Shown here: one piece after another, positions 27,195 to 44,876 of the stretch
How positions within the stretch are numbered: position 1 is the first letter of the stretch
Layout: the number at the start of each line of letters is the position of its first letter
DNA from: Acanthamoeba sp. SK_2022b
Lineage: Eukaryota > Discosea > Longamoebia > Acanthamoebidae
Direction of reading: 5' to 3'
Assembly (NCBI GenBank): GCA_027943245.1
Contig: JANDJZ010000016.1
Coordinates: forward strand, 124,001-188,000
DNA: 64,000 nt
Made by a program: the position numbers and the translations under genes
Notes under the pieces: model-generated
What the model saw: only the letters and a program-made list of their open reading frames with translations
Databases searched by the model: none
Told to the model about the DNA's origin: nothing

Positions 27195-29397
27195 CTAGCT
27201 CTCTGCCGGCTTGACCCGTGTGCTGCGCCAGTTTCTGCTGCTCTCCTTCTTCTCGAGGTCGTTGCCGTCGTTGTCGTCATCCTCATCGTCGTTGCGGGGG
27301 GTGGCGTTGACAGAGGCGACGGTCAGGTGGAGGAACACGACCAGGGCGGTGCCGGTGAGGAGGACGGCGCTCAGTATGGCCATCAGCCTGAAGAGCGAGA
27401 AGAAGGGCCCGAAGACGAAGAGGAGCGTGAAGCCCAGCGCGTTGAAGATGAGTCGACACGAGAACGCTGGCTCCGTATTGTCGAGGAAGAACACGCCCAT
27501 GATCACCGCACTGAACGTTTGATAGCACGCGTCGCCGATTCCGTACAAGCCTACAACACCACACGCGATGTTGGTAAATGGAGAAATGATGGTACATGTG
27601 TGCGTGTGCGTGTGCGTGTGCGTGTGCGTGTGCGTGTGCGTGTGCGTGTGCGTGTGCGTGTGCGTGTGCGTGTGCGTGTGCGTGTGCGTGTGCGTGTGAA
27701 TGGAATGGCTGACCTGCAGTGATGTAGAGGAAGACGGCGTCGATCTCCTTGATGGACTCGTGGTCGTCGTTCGCCCAGCACTTGTAGAGGAAGAAGGCGT
27801 AGAAGGAGAGGTGGGCGACCACGCCGACGATGATGAAGAGCATCTTGCCCAGCTTGTCCGAGAGCTTGCCCAGCAGGAAGCAGCCGAGGCCGTCGAACAC
27901 GCAGTAGCAGATCAGCACCATGGGGATGCCCACCAGGCCCTGCGTGGGCAGGATGATGTCCTTGGTGATGTTGGCCGCCACGAAGCCGCCCTGCAGGCCT
28001 AGGTACAGTATGATCACGCTCAGGAGGTACATGCGCGGGTCGGTGAGCAGCCGAAACACCTTGGCCACCTTGCCCAACACGACCCGCAGGCCGAGCGGCG
28101 GCTCGGCGTCGAGGTCCACGTCGTCGTCTCTTTCCTGATCCAGGGTCACCTCCTTGTGCTTGGGCACGTCGATGGCGTCGTCGTCGTAGCGTTTGGCGAG
28201 CCGGCGCTGCTGTCGCGCTTGCCGGGCCCACTCCCTCTCGCCCGGCTGGTGGCCCAGCGCAGCGAGTACGAACAGGGCCGAGACGGAGATGCCCAGGAAC
28301 GTGTAGAACAGCAGCGCGGTCGAGGGAGAACCGGAGCCGTCACCGGCGCCGCTGCCATCGGGCTGCTGGGCGTCGTCCTCCTTGGTCACGCCGTCCACGC
28401 TCGTCGTCTCCCCCGTCCACAGGAGCACCACGCCGATCGCGTTTCCCACAAGTTGGCACACCTGTTTCCCGTGACACAATGCATCGATCGCATGAGTTGG
28501 TGGTGGTGGTGGTGGTGGTGGTGGTGGTGGTGGTGGTGGTGGTGGTGGTGGTGGTGGTGGTGGTGGTGGTCAGGTGGTGGTGTGTGTGTGACGTGTGATA
28601 TGTGGTGTGTGTCTGATTGTGTGTACTTGCATGCTGGAGAAGAAGATGCCGTTGAAGAGACCCAAGACCGACTTCTTGGGTCGGTTCATTGCCCGGGCGT
28701 AGTTGGCCGCCACGTTGGACAGGTAGGCTCCTTCGCCGGTCCACAGCAGGCCGGCCCCCACGCCGCACAGCACCGCGGCCGGCACGAGAGTCCACCTACG
28801 CACAACGCCGGCACGGCAAGTCAGGACACGTAACGTAGCTAGAAATCGAGAGAGAGAGAGAGAGAGAGTGCACACGTACGCTTGTGGATGGAGGTTGGCT
28901 GCGATGAAGACGGAGTAGGTGAGCGCACCCACAACCAGGCCCCACTTGGGCGTAAGGAGTTCAGTTGCCGATGAACTGCTCGCGTTTGTGTGCGAGTGAG
29001 CGTACGGGCGTAGTTTGTGTGGGTTCACGGTGCATTGCGCTGGAGAGTGGAGGGCAACCTGATGAAGAGGGAAGAGAGGCAGAAGGCGACATAGAGCACA
29101 CCCAGCGTCACGGTTCCAAGCTTGCCGGGAATGAGGCTGCTCACCAGGTTCTGCGTAGTGCTGTGCCAGAAATGCGTGAGCAAAAAATGCCTATAAAATA
29201 TCTTAAAAATTACTACATAATATTGAGAACATAAAAAAGACGGCACAAAGCGAAGCTTGCCTGAAGGCGATGAAGATGAGGAAGAATCCGAGGCAGAGCA
29301 CGATTAAATCGCGAATCGGTTTCTTGGCATCGAGCACTCCTGCTGCCGCGTTGGGCTGCACGAGCAGCGGAGTTGCTTCACCCACGCTCCCCTTCAT
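27195..29397 (-). CDS. UNC-93-like major facilitator superfamily transporter
   Basis: Exon 1 is 29397-29261 and exon 2 starts at 29160. The predicted N-terminus DLIVLCLGFFLIFIAF joins STTQNLVSSLIPGKLG, TLGVLYVAFCLSSLF, WGLVVGALTYSVFIAANLHP and GLLWTGEGAYLSNVA; the last of these and the QNL motif typify the UNC93 group. About 11-12 TM helices are visible, with a charged Asp/Arg/Lys loop in the middle (DVDLDAEPPLGLR region). The first intron has a GC donor (AG|GCAAGC), which is required to restore AFSTTQNLV. UNC93 proteins act as channel regulators or receptor-trafficking factors in animals; transport in this organism is unknown. Two introns hold long simple repeats. Confidence 0.87.
27597..27698. 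repeat. (TGTGCG)n hexamer minisatellite in an UNC93-like intron
   Basis: About 17 tandem copies of TGTGCG, nearly perfect over 102 nt, in a minus-strand intron. Confidence 0.95.
28498..28570. repeat. (GGT)n trinucleotide repeat in an UNC93-like intron
   Basis: About 24 tandem GGT units followed by degenerate GT-rich sequence up to 28620. Confidence 0.95.
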
Positions 29398-30215
29398 CTT
29401 TCTCTTACTCTTCCCTTATTGTGTTTGGAAGACAGGCACGCGCTGCTGCGCTTCCAAGTCCGGTGGCTGGCGGCTTGCGAAAGGGAGTGGCCACCAGCAA
29501 GACCGGTCGCTCCCTGGGAGTTGAAGAGAGAAGAGCGTCGTGGGACGCACGAGCAAAGCGAAGAGAGCGATTGGGGAGAGAGGGGGAATACCGAAACTGC
29601 GAACTGCCTTTCCCCGTTCTGGAAGTCGCTGCTCGGGCGAGGTTTGTTGTCGACAAAGATCCCAAAACAGGTAACATTTTGTTCGTGTTCGTGTCTGTAT
29701 GGGGGCGGTGCGCTGGTGTACGCGCGCGGTTTGCTGACGGTAGCGATGGCGAACGAGGGGCTGATCACCATCTGAAATTGTAGCTTATTGTTGCTGTTGT
29801 AGCTCATCAGCGAACCATTCATAAGGCTCTAGGTAATGCAGCGAGAGACGTAGCTACCTAGGTCCAGAGCAGTGAAAACTTGAGGAAGGACGCCACGGAG
29901 AAGCGCGGTGAGGGGTAGTAAGCCTAGGCATCATTCTGCAGGACTCCGGCTGAACCTGTGGACTAATCTCCTAAGAGGCGGTTTCTGCGGATGGATGTTG
30001 CGAATTACCGTTTCCTCTCAGCACCTGATGCCAGATGATACGCAACAGGCCGAAAACGGAGGCCTCGAGATGAGAATGCGCCCTGGTGCCATGTTACGCC
30101 GGAGTTGCCAGGAGAGGATAGGTGTCACTGTGGCTCAAGGTGGTATAAAACTGCTCACTTACGAGATGAGCAGCAGACTCTTCCCCTGACCAACAGCAAA
30201 CACCAGCAGCAACAG
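29398..30215 (+). promoter_or_regulatory. Intergenic with a TATA box before the finger-protein gene
   Basis: A TATAAAA at 30144-30150 lies 65 nt upstream of the ATG at 30216, a good distance for a TATA-driven transcript. The first 600 nt or so hold no gene I can support; long open frames there lack splice or domain support. Confidence 0.55.
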
Positions 30216-31398
30216 ATGGAGAAACCAGACGAGGAAGAACCAACAGTGGAAGAGTGGGCTGAGTGGGTAGACTGGGGGCAGTCCGATCAGCTAATGCCCA
30301 CCCATGGGACAGGTGGAGATACACCCGTTGTGGGGTTTTCGGAGGCTCCAGCAACAGCGGAGGACGGGTGGCTGTTCAGTCTTGAGGAAGCCCATGGGAC
30401 AGGTGGAAATGCACCCGTACCGGGGAATCCTAGAACAATCATGCCTGCTGGAGAGGAGGTTCCGCCAGCAGCGTTCCTCAATTTGATGGAGACCACGCAG
30501 GAGGAGGCTCATTCCCGGACGGACCATACCACTCACGCGGCCTTTCAAAGTCCAGAGCCAATGAGATCCGAAGCCGGCCGTGCACTCATTCCCGTGCCTA
30601 CCAGACGGGTTCAGCAAGCTCCGCCAAGGACGGGCCGGCGTTCAAATTTAGGAGTGTCGGTACGGCCATTCTCACTTCTCTGGAGCACTCACGCCTAATC
30701 ATTCCTCAGACACCTACCCACCCTTGTGAGAGGTGTGGAAAACTATGCAAGACCACTCAAGCGCTAGGCACCCACCGCCTCTACTGCCGCAGCCACCGCT
30801 TCCAGGTACACTCCGCACGAAACGAGCCGAGATGGCGACCTTTTCTGCTGATCTAGCATCACGCCGGCTCCTGTGTGACAGGGCTTGCGCACCGAAGGGA
30901 ACTTCGACAGCGCACCTCGTCCCACGCCTCGTCAGAGAGGTGATATTGCCCCGGCCCGGGTACCGTTGCTCCCTGTGGGACAGCGAGCGCGCCGTGCTGA
31001 CATTGGGTCTAACTTCCCTCTATCTCTATTACCACCAGCCTGGTCCGCTTCACCTTGAGATTACCTGTATCGAGGACAAGACCTACATGGTGGGACTCTT
31101 CCAGCGGAAGTGGCAGTGGAGCGCTTCAATCAGCATGCCCGATCTCAATTTCTTCTCTCACCACCACAAGAGCTCGACCAGCGGTGCCTACGCGTCCAAG
31201 TACGTGAGGCGGAAGTGCAAGGAGGACGCGCGCCGGGCCTTCGGGCCCGGTGTGACGTTCACGTCAGTCAAGATTTCCCGCCAGCCCTCCCCCTGGCGGC
31301 CGCTCGAAGACGCCATCAAGCAAGTGGCGGCGGAAAGTGCGTCGCGCCTCTTTGCGGCTGTGCTGCAGGGCATCACCATCCACATGACCCAAAGATAA
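30216..31398 (+). CDS. C2H2 zinc-finger protein of unknown function
   Basis: The model: exon 1 from ATG 30216 (MEKPDEEEPTVEEWAEWVDW) to TCG before gtacgg at about 30660; exon 2 from ACACCTACCC at about 30710 to CAG at about 30812; exon 3 from about 30898 to TAA 31396-31398. Exon 1 encodes an acidic, Pro/Thr-rich region with two copies of HGTGG(D/N)xPV. Exon 2 encodes a compact finger, CERCGKLCKTTQALGTHRLY followed by CRSH, whose Cys/His spacing fits a C2H2 zinc finger. Exon 3 encodes about 165 residues (VIILPRPGYRC-like start, DKTYMVGLFQRKWQWS, ending ITIHMTQR) with no family I know. The last intron boundary is the weakest part of the model. Confidence 0.55.
30301..30418 (+). repeat. 28-nt direct repeat pair in coding sequence
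   Basis: Positions 30301-30328 and 30391-30418 match at 26 of 28 bases (both begin CCCATGGGACAGGTGGA). The 90-nt spacing is a multiple of three, so the frame is kept and both encode HGTGG(D/N)(T/A)PV. Confidence 0.9.
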
Positions 31399-31461
31399 GC
31401 GAATATGTTCGAAACAAGTAAGCCCACATTCCGTTCACTGTCCTCTGGCACTGTCGGCCGA

Positions 31462-37141
<5,680 letters not shown>

Positions 37142-37460
37142 CACCTTGGGCTTGGCCGCGTTTTAACGATCAGAGCTTTTCCTCTTCGAAAAGAGCCCAA
37201 AAAGTTCGTGGAAAGATGAAACAATGCGTCGCTGGCGAGCCACCTTACATGTGGGATTGTCGGTTTTCCCTGGTGCGCCGCCATTTTCCTTCTCTTCCCC
37301 ACGAACTTTTACGCTGGCTGCGTTGGCTCCTTTGCAGCTCTCTCTTGCGACGAGAGCCGGCAGAGAATAACACTTCCCCTTGCTGGCACACACAGCCTGC
37401 GTGAACCTATCCGTCTCGAGCATCAGCTACCAGATTATCGCTGCGATCCTTCACGGCACG

Positions 37461-38500
37461 ATGGACCTCACTCCCGGAGTGGCGGCTGTCTTCCTCCAGC
37501 AGCTTCAGAAAGTGCAATCGGGAATTATGAAACGAAAGATGGCCGCCGGTGGCGGATTGATCGCTCTCGCCGCGGCCGCCTACGTGGGTATGGATCGACC
37601 TCAACAAGTACCTTAAAATAGTTGGTTATTATTATTATTATTATTTGTGACAAGCCTTCTGGCCGGGCAAACCCTCACTACCGCCAGAGTGTTCCTCAAA
37701 AAGAATAATGATGTCATATTATTCCTCAGTAAGAACAATATTAAGGAGAAAAGTAAGGTAAAAAAAAAATCAAAGGAGCGTGGTATCACTGTAACCTGCT
37801 CGCGTGCAGGGTCTAACATGATGGCGCGTCGTCGCGGGCCGGGAGAAACACGCCGACGAAGCTATTCCAGCAGCGGGTTGGGCATGGTTGATCCCTCAGC
37901 CCAGAAACGCAAGGCCAAGACCGCGGTCAACCGCGAGTTCTTCAGACAGCTCTCGCGCTTCCTCCCCATCCTCATTCCCGTACATCTCCGCCTTCCCAAT
38001 TTTGGCTCTCTCTTCTCCCTTCTCTTCTTTCTCCATTCGTAACACACGCCTCACTTTACCTGTTCCCTTAAAGGGCATCTGGACCAAAGAGGTGGCCACC
38101 ATGCTCGGCGTCTTTGTCATCCTGATGGTTCGTCGGCCCATGCGCCATATTCTCGTTCAGTTGATCCATTCGTCTGCTTTTGGGCTGATGCATCGAATGG
38201 CTCCCCCCTGCTCACCCGCTCACAAACCCGCGTCGCTTGTAGTCGCGCACGTGGCTCGACTTCTGGATGATCGCCAACAACGCCAACATCCTGGGCGCCG
38301 TGGTGCAGAGGGACTTCAGCCGCTTCCTCAAATACATCATTCAGTTCGCCCTCATGCAGTTCCCCACCTCGCTTGTAAATAACCTTCTCAAACACTTCAT
38401 CGACAACCTCGCCCTCTACTTCCGCGAACGGTACCTCCGTCCCTTTGCCCTGGCTTGACCGCGCTGTTTCGACTGACTGTCGTTCATCGTGGTACACGTA

Positions 38501-38574
<74 letters not shown>

Positions 38575-41136
38575 CCTCACGTTGCATCTTCACCAGCACT
38601 ACATGAAGGGCTTCACCTACTACGCCGTGTCCAACCTCGACAACCGAATCGACAACGCCGATCAAATGCTTACTCAGGTGACACGCTCCACTCTATAGAA
38701 CATGCACCGTCAATTGTTGAATATGCTATGCTATCTTCTGACACTCGGGATTTGCTGCTCGATCAGGACATCGATCGTTTTGCCAACTCGCTGAGCACGC
38801 TCTACTCCAACATCACCAAGCCCATCATCGACGTCATCCTCTTCTACAGAAACCTCGTCCAACAGTTTGGCTGGGGCGGTACTATACTCCCGACCGATTG
38901 CGAGTTCCCGCCACGCCATCTCACTCGCCATTTTTATTTGTTTTATTTTGTTTTGCTTTGCTTACAGGTCCCACTACGATGATCCTCTACTTCGTGTTGG
39001 CGGGCGCAGTAATGACTAAGCTGCGCGCGCCTTTTGCCTGGTATGCCTCGACGCAGGCTAAGCTCGAGGGTACCCTCTTCGCTCTCTTGTTGGTGGTCAT
39101 GTTGTGCTCTCGCTATGGTGGTCGCTGTGGTGGTCGGCTTCGTCGTTCGCATGGCGTCGCAAACTTATGCATGCTTTTCCTTGTCCTTTTCTCTCAGGCG
39201 AGTTCCGCTACTGTCACTCGCGACTCATCACCAACGGCGAGGAGATCGCCTTTTACAACGGCGGAGAGCGGGAGAAGGGCATCATCGACTCTGCATTCCG
39301 CCGAGTGCGTGCACCTCCTGCCCTTTCCTGCTCCCCATTCGCACGCCCGAGCACTTTTGGCCGGCTAGGTCGTGCCTTCTAACGTAAGCCCATGCGTGTC
39401 GCTCGGCCTGAACGTTCAGCTGGTGCGCATCGTCTCGCGCTACCTCCGCTTCCGCACCGTGCTGGGCGTCATCGACTCCTGCGTGACCAAGTACAGCGGC
39501 ACCCTCGTGGGCTACTTCATCGTTACCGCACCGATCTTCGACCCGCGACGCGCCAGCCGCTAGTACGCTCACCTCGTCTTCTTTCTGTTGATGTGTTGGG
39601 CCAGTGGGGAGAGGCTTGCTCACTCATTCATACTTCTATTTACGCAGCGTGGAGTCGCTCGGCGGCAACCCCAAGCAGATCATGGAGGACTACACGCGCT
39701 ACATGCGACTCTTGATGGTTCGCTTTCCCAGCCTTCTCCCGAGTTTACCAATCGTGCATCATCGCTAAACAATCACAAACAAAAAATCACCCAAACAAAA
39801 GGTGATGGTCCGTGCGGTTGGGCGACTGGTGTCCAGCGGACGGGAGCTGTCGCACTTGGCGGGCTACACGTCGCGCGTGGCCGAGCTCTACAACGTGCTC
39901 GGGGATATCAATAACGGCACCTTTGTGCGAACGCAAACTGTGCGCGAACCGCAGGAGGGCGAGGAAAGGACCGTGGACCACATTGACCCGATTACCTCGC
40001 GCGGCGAGCTGATCGAAATCGGGGCCACCGACACGCGTACAGCCACCCATATGATTATTTCTACCATATGTCTACATGTTTTATCTTGTTTTAATTGATT
40101 TTTTTGCAGCGGTCATTCGCTTCGAGCACGTCCCGATCGTGACGCCCAATGGCGATGTGCTCGTACGGGACCTCACTTTCGAGATCGAGGCCGGTATGAA
40201 CTGCCTGATCGCCGGACCCAACGGCTGCGGCAAGAGGTATCCCTCTCTCTCTCTCTCTCTCTGTCCCCACGCCCACGTACGCACAGCATGTCAGACTGAC
40301 CAATGCTTCGTTCAAACAGTTCCCTGTTCCGCACGCTGGGCGACTTGTGGCCTCTCTGTGGCGGTCAGCTCACGCGTCCCGACAAGAAGCACCTGTTCTA
40401 CATTCCGCAGCGGCCCTACCTCGCCATCGGCACCCTGCGTGACCAGGTACCTCGACGACGACCACCCGCCTTCCTTCTCTGTGTCTTCTCACCTAGTCGT
40501 TGCCGTTGGCGGCCTATCAGGTGGTCTACCCGCACACCAAGAAGGACCTGGACAGACTGGGCGTCAAGGACTCTGATCTCCTGCAGCTGATGGACAAGGT
40601 GCGGGCTCGGCCTGTTTATTTATAGGTTTCTCTTATATTAAGTGATCATTTATATTTTTCCCCCTCATTTTGTATTTTATTTTATTTTATTTTTTCGTGG
40701 CTTGGGTGAGCAGGTGGCCCTGTCCTACCTGGTCAAGCGCTTCGGTGGCTGGGACGCGCGTGCGGATTGGTGGGACGTTTTGTCAGGTGGAGAGAAGCAG
40801 CGTATCGCCATGGCCCGCCTCTTCTACCACAGGCCCCTCTTCGCCGTCCTCGACGAGTGCACCAGGTCAGCCACCAACCGCTTTCTCACTCAATGTGCAG
40901 CCCTGTCCGATTGCATCTCGAACGAGGTAATGACGTCTTCTTATTAACAACAACAGTGCGGTGAGCGTGGACATCGAGGCCGCGATGTACGAGTATTGCA
41001 AGGAGATTGGCTGCACTCTCTTCACCATCTCGCACCGCAAGACGCTTTGGCGCTTCCACGAGTATGTCCTCCGCTTCGACGGCAAGGGCGGCTACGAGTT
41101 CTTCCACCTCGACAGCAGCTACGAGGGGCTCTAATC
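37461..41136 (+). CDS. Peroxisomal-type ABC half transporter, subfamily D
   Basis: Start ATG 37461 ([19 protein letters not shown]), exon 1 ends 37587, stop TAA 41134-41136; about 16 exons. The TM domain is of the ABCD type ([86 protein letters not shown] for the EAA-like motif). The ATPase domain has [19 protein letters not shown] (Walker A), a Q-loop ([17 protein letters not shown]), the signature [15 protein letters not shown], Walker B (LFAVLDECT) and the H-loop ([13 protein letters not shown]). ABCD half transporters dimerise in the peroxisomal membrane and import acyl-CoA for beta-oxidation. Human ABCD1-3 are the closest relatives by motif; which one is nearest cannot be judged by eye. 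The ends of the small exons were not all checked. Confidence 0.94.
38503..38572. repeat. (TG)n microsatellite in an ABCD intron
   Basis: About 35 TG units, just before the acceptor of the exon coding [13 protein letters not shown]. Confidence 0.95.
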
Positions 41137-41442
41137 GATCAGAGCGACCAGAGAGCAAAGAACCTTGCAGTTTTTTTACAAAAGAGCTCTAGACGTGCCC
41201 TTCCGCGCTGTTGTCATACCTTGCGTAACACGACCACATGCGCTTATCATCACACAGCGCACACGACTGCTCTCGCAGAAACCAATCCAGGCACGCAAAG
41301 GTCGCGTCATCGTTGTCGTACCTCGCGGGGAGTCGTTACCACGTACCAAGATCACCAGTCGCCCAATCACGGAAGCCAGCCACAAGCTCGCGGTCACGAC
41401 TGGGATTAAACCGCAACATAATCCGTCCGCCACACCCTAACG
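41137..41442. other. Intergenic between ABCD transporter and secreted protein
   Basis: No gene or clear motif seen; must hold the promoter of the gene at 41443. Confidence 0.5.
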
Positions 41443-42134
41443 ATGCAGACAGCCGCGTGTACAGGAACAATCTTCTCCTTGGCGTGGGTCGTCGTAGTGC
41501 TGCTTGGTTGTGCTTCGGGTGGGGCTCGGGCCCAAGGAGTTGACATCACCTTCACCAACGAAACCTTCAGCCAGAACGGCACCAACCTGGTTGCCCGATT
41601 GAGCTTCACCCAGGCCTACTCTGCAGCGGCTGTCAACTGCACTTACACATTCCCTGGAGACCAGACGTTCTTGGCCATCAATTATTACCTCAGCCTTAGC
41701 CCGAACAGCTTCTCCTTAGCTGACGACCTCTCTGTACGCTGCAGCCTTTTCAACTCAGATATTCAGCAAGGCACTAACAAGTCCTGCAGGACCAGACACT
41801 CACGACTGGCAAATTCACTTTCCACAACGTTGAGGCGATCCCTCTCGGTGGGCGATTGACGTACTTGTTGTGGCTGCACCGCCAGAATAAGAACCAAGGG
41901 CAGGCCTTCACGTTCTCGTTGTCGTGCCTCGCCGCTGGCGAGCAGCTTAACTTCACGATCGACAACCTCCGGATCGTCGACAACACCACGCCAGGGATTT
42001 CCTCATCACCATCTCCTTCTCCGTCTCCATCTGCATACTCTTCTGCTTCTCCGTCACCTTCTGCTACACGCGGTGGTCAACACGCGGATAAGTCGGCAGG
42101 GTCGCGCTCCGCGCCCTTCTTCTTGACCTGGTAG
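41443..42134 (+). CDS. Secreted protein of an undescribed family (member A)
   Basis: Exon 1 41443-~41730, exon 2 ~41789-42134. The N-terminus is a signal peptide (QTAACTGTIFSLAWVVVVLL...GGARA). The mature protein starts DITFTNETFSQNGTNLVARL and has AAAVNCTYTFPGDQTFLAIN, then TTGKFTFHNVEAIPLGGRLTYLLW and FSLSCLAAGEQLNFTIDNLRIV, ending in a Ser/Pro-rich stretch (SPSPSPSAY) and KSAGSRSAPFFLTW. Several NxS/T sites suggest N-glycosylation. It resembles the protein at 45827-46482 over about 150 residues. Neither matches a family I know. The C-terminus is not hydrophobic, unlike its relative, so it is probably freely secreted or wall-attached; another 3' exon cannot be excluded. Confidence 0.8.
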
Positions 42135-42429
42135 GCCCGTGGAGCACGGCCTATCTGCGCCGATTGCTCTTGGGCAAGAAACATTTTTTAAAACACATTT
42201 TTTTATGTATTTCGTATTGTAAATAACAACTTGCTGGAGATGAAGAAGGCGAAGGGGATGTCCAAGTTTTTGTTCTCTGGGTGGAAGGCGAAGAGGGCAA
42301 TGGACAAAGTAGAGCCGCTCCTACCAACCACGGCGTTAGGCACGGCCATCTTTGCTGGTGCCTCCCCCCGTACTTGCAGAACCTTTTTCTTTGTCGGGCT
42401 GCACAACGCCCGTGCCTGATACAAAGAAT

Positions 42430-42980
42430 TTGGCCAAACAGGCGAGGATGATGGTGGCAGTGAGAGCTCCACACGGAGCGTGCAGACGTCATGGGACAAG
42501 CCAAAGCAGTGGAAGGGCCGTCGATGTCCCGTGTGGCTCAACGTAGTCAGCATCGCAGCGGGAATAGCAGGGCTCGTCATCGCGCTTCTCGTCCTCTTCC
42601 TTTATTGGCGACCCGATGGCTGGCGGGACGACGGCAACGACTCTCTCAAGCTGACCCTCATCGCCACTGTGGGTGCCGGTACGTCGGCGCACTCTCTCTC
42701 ACATACGCACATGACATTGGTTGTCATTGAACTCACTTCTGCCTCAGGTGTGCTGTTGGGACTGTCGTGCATGTTGATGGTCGGGTGCTGCTACTGCCTC
42801 GTGTGCCACGCTGAGTTCTGGCAGCGAAGGAAGTGGAAGAGGTACCTCGCCCACGAGGAACAGGAGCTGCACTCCATGGGCGAGATCGCGGACAAGTACC
42901 AACGCTCCAAGGACGAGAAGAAGGCCCGCCACGACGCCTACCGCACTCGCGCCTATGAACTCATGCGCGGCGATAAATGA
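42430..42980 (+). CDS. Two-TM membrane protein, start not resolved
   Basis: The supported part reads ...QTSWDKPKQWKGRRCPVWLN with TM1 VVSIAAGIAGLVIALLVLFLYW, an intron at about 42680-42748, TM2 GVLLGLSCMLMVGCCYCLVC, then a charged tail (RKWKRYLAHEEQELHSMG...) to TGA 42978-42980. There is no in-frame ATG between the upstream stop at about 42418 and TM1, so the first exon lies further upstream and could not be placed. Its C-terminal 80 residues are Lys/Glu/Arg-rich and likely cytosolic and helical. No family recognised. Confidence 0.6.
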
Positions 42981-43875
42981 CTTTTTACTCATCTTCTCAA
43001 TTATTGAATTTGTTACGGCCTTCTGGCGAGTTCTGTCTGATCCTCTGGAGTATTCTTTGATTTGTGTTGCTGGCATAAAAAGAGGGCGGTTGGTGGAGGG
43101 AAGGTGGCGTCGCATGTAGAGAGTCCTTCAGCGGTATCGCTCCGTCCTGCTCGAGGCGGTGGTTGAGGCCGGTCCCGGCAGGTGGTTGTGAGGTGGGCTG
43201 CATTCGTCCGTCGCTGGTGTCCCCCCAAGTCCTCGTCCCTCGCAGCCCCCGTTTTACTGAGGGCAGCCAGGAGGCGAGGACCGTATCGAGAGGCTGTGGA
43301 TGGCCGGTGCAGCGCAAGGAGCGACTGAAGGTCAAGGTGTATTGGTAGGATTGGTGAAGTGCCTCGCGTGGACGTGGAGGGCGACGAGTGGTGGTGTCTC
43401 ATGGTCGACCGGATGGCGTGAGAGCCCCGTACCACCCGACGGTGGCACAGGCCCTCCCACCAGTAGCCCGATCTCCCACCTAGGCTGAACCTCGTCGCAG
43501 TTGGTTGAAGGTAACGTCTTTCCTTGGAAGAGGAGGGAGTTTATCAAAGATGATTGTTGGAGGTTGAGGAGGTGTATCATTCATGAGGAGTTGTTGTGTC
43601 GAGATATGCGAAGTAACATGCTGACTGTCGCCGGCTGTCGAGGAGTCGGTCGGTGGGCTTCCCTCTCACTGGCGCCCACACATGAAAAGGGGGGAGTGCC
43701 CTCTTTCAAGGCCGTCTTTGGCCGGCGGTTTCCCATTATGGTTCCCCACACCCCTCAGCGAAAGATGCGCCGTAGCTTTCCAGAAGGCAGAAAAAATATG
43801 GTTTCGTTTTATTTTATGTTTTATTTGGTATTTTAGAAAAAGAAAACAATAAATAATAAATAATAAATACTAAAG
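42981..43875. other. Intergenic, nearly 900 nt without a supported gene
   Basis: Purine-rich, with frames lacking domains and splice support. The last 70 nt (43800-43875) are A/T-rich with ATAAA and AATAATAAAT repeats, consistent with 3' ends of the convergent genes. Nothing else seen. Confidence 0.6.
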
Positions 43876-44771
43876 TCACACCCGGGCGGTGGTGACCGCC
43901 GCGGGAACGAGATCGATGTAGATGCGACCATCGAGGAAGTGGGTGGTGGCCTCTACCCACTGCCGTATGCTGTGCATCTCTTCGCCCCACAGCGTGATCG
44001 AGCTAGCGAGCGCTCGCTGGGCGTCGGTCCGCGTGTGCTGCCGCGCCAGCAATCGCTCCACCTGCGGCCAAGACCGGTGGGCATACCACAGCTGCAACGG
44101 AAACGTGACGTGAGTGCCCTCTTGCACGTGGCCATCGATCAGAGCCAGCATGGCATCGACCATGTCGGCTGTATAGCCCTGCATGTCGCGCTCGTTGGTC
44201 GGGTAGCCAGTTGTCCAGCCGAGCGACAGCACAGCGTTTGGAAGTGCTCGCTGACACATCTCCACAAACGTCCGGCCATTGAACAGAGAAGGCCCACCAC
44301 CTGGTAGTCCATGGGGCACGCCAGATGAGTTGAGCCGGGAAACAGTCACCCCAGCACGAGGTAACGCGCACCAGGACCAGGGAGCACGTCAGCATTGAGC
44401 CAAACGGGAAAGCCAAGAGGGCAGTCCTTGTTTCTAGCCACAAGGAGGGCCAGGCAGGGTTCCACGGCGTCGAACGACTTGAAGTCAAGCTTGATACCCT
44501 TCTTTGTCCTTCCGCTTGCGGCTTGTCGGTTGTGGTCCAAGACGATATCGAGCCAGGCTTCGAAGGTAATGGCGTCAGGTGGGATGGTAGGCGGGTGCGC
44601 CATAACAGGCACGCCTGTCCCCTGGACCCCCTCTTGCTCTGCCACGTCTTTGGCGCTGCGGAACATTATGTCCGCTTCAATCATCGATATTTGGCTGTTG
44701 GCCAGGGCATCGCGAAGATGGGCTTCGTCGTTGGCTGCGTGGGCCCATCCTATCTCCTTGGCCGACAGCAT
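43876..44771 (-). CDS. FAM151/menorin-family (DUF2181) protein
   Basis: Start taken at ATG 44771 (MLSAKEIGWAHAANDEAHLR). The block continues ALANSQISMIEADIMFR, VPVMAHPPTIPPDAITFEAW, KKGIKLDFKSFDAVEPCLAL, PVWLNADVLPGPG; after an intron at about 44370-44305 it reads FNGRTFVEMCQRALPNAVLS, LGWTTGYPTNERD, and so on to RIYIDLVPAAVTTARV. WxHAxN, EADxxxR, PVMAHPP, KGIKLDFKS and PVWLNADxLPGP are diagnostic of the animal FAM151 and nematode menorin family. The fold is related to glycerophosphodiester phosphodiesterases. Function is unproven in most organisms; menorin shapes dendrites in worms. No signal peptide is included in this model. An upstream in-frame extension without an ATG exists. Confidence 0.9.
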
Positions 44772-44876
44772 CGACGTGCGCTTGGTGGAGAAAGCCACGT
44801 CCTGTGGTGTTCCCGATTTCCTTCAACGTTTCTTCCGAGTTTATTTTTTCGTTAGCGGCATGCTTGTAGACAAGTC

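Noticed and set aside
27597..28570. Open frames with His-Ala, Arg-Val or Trp runs
   Set aside because: They are translations of the hexamer and GGT repeats in introns of the UNC93-like gene.
29419..29822. Gene in the 29398-30215 gap
   Set aside because: Open frames of 90-140 residues exist on both strands but show no domain, splice pattern or codon bias different from the surroundings.
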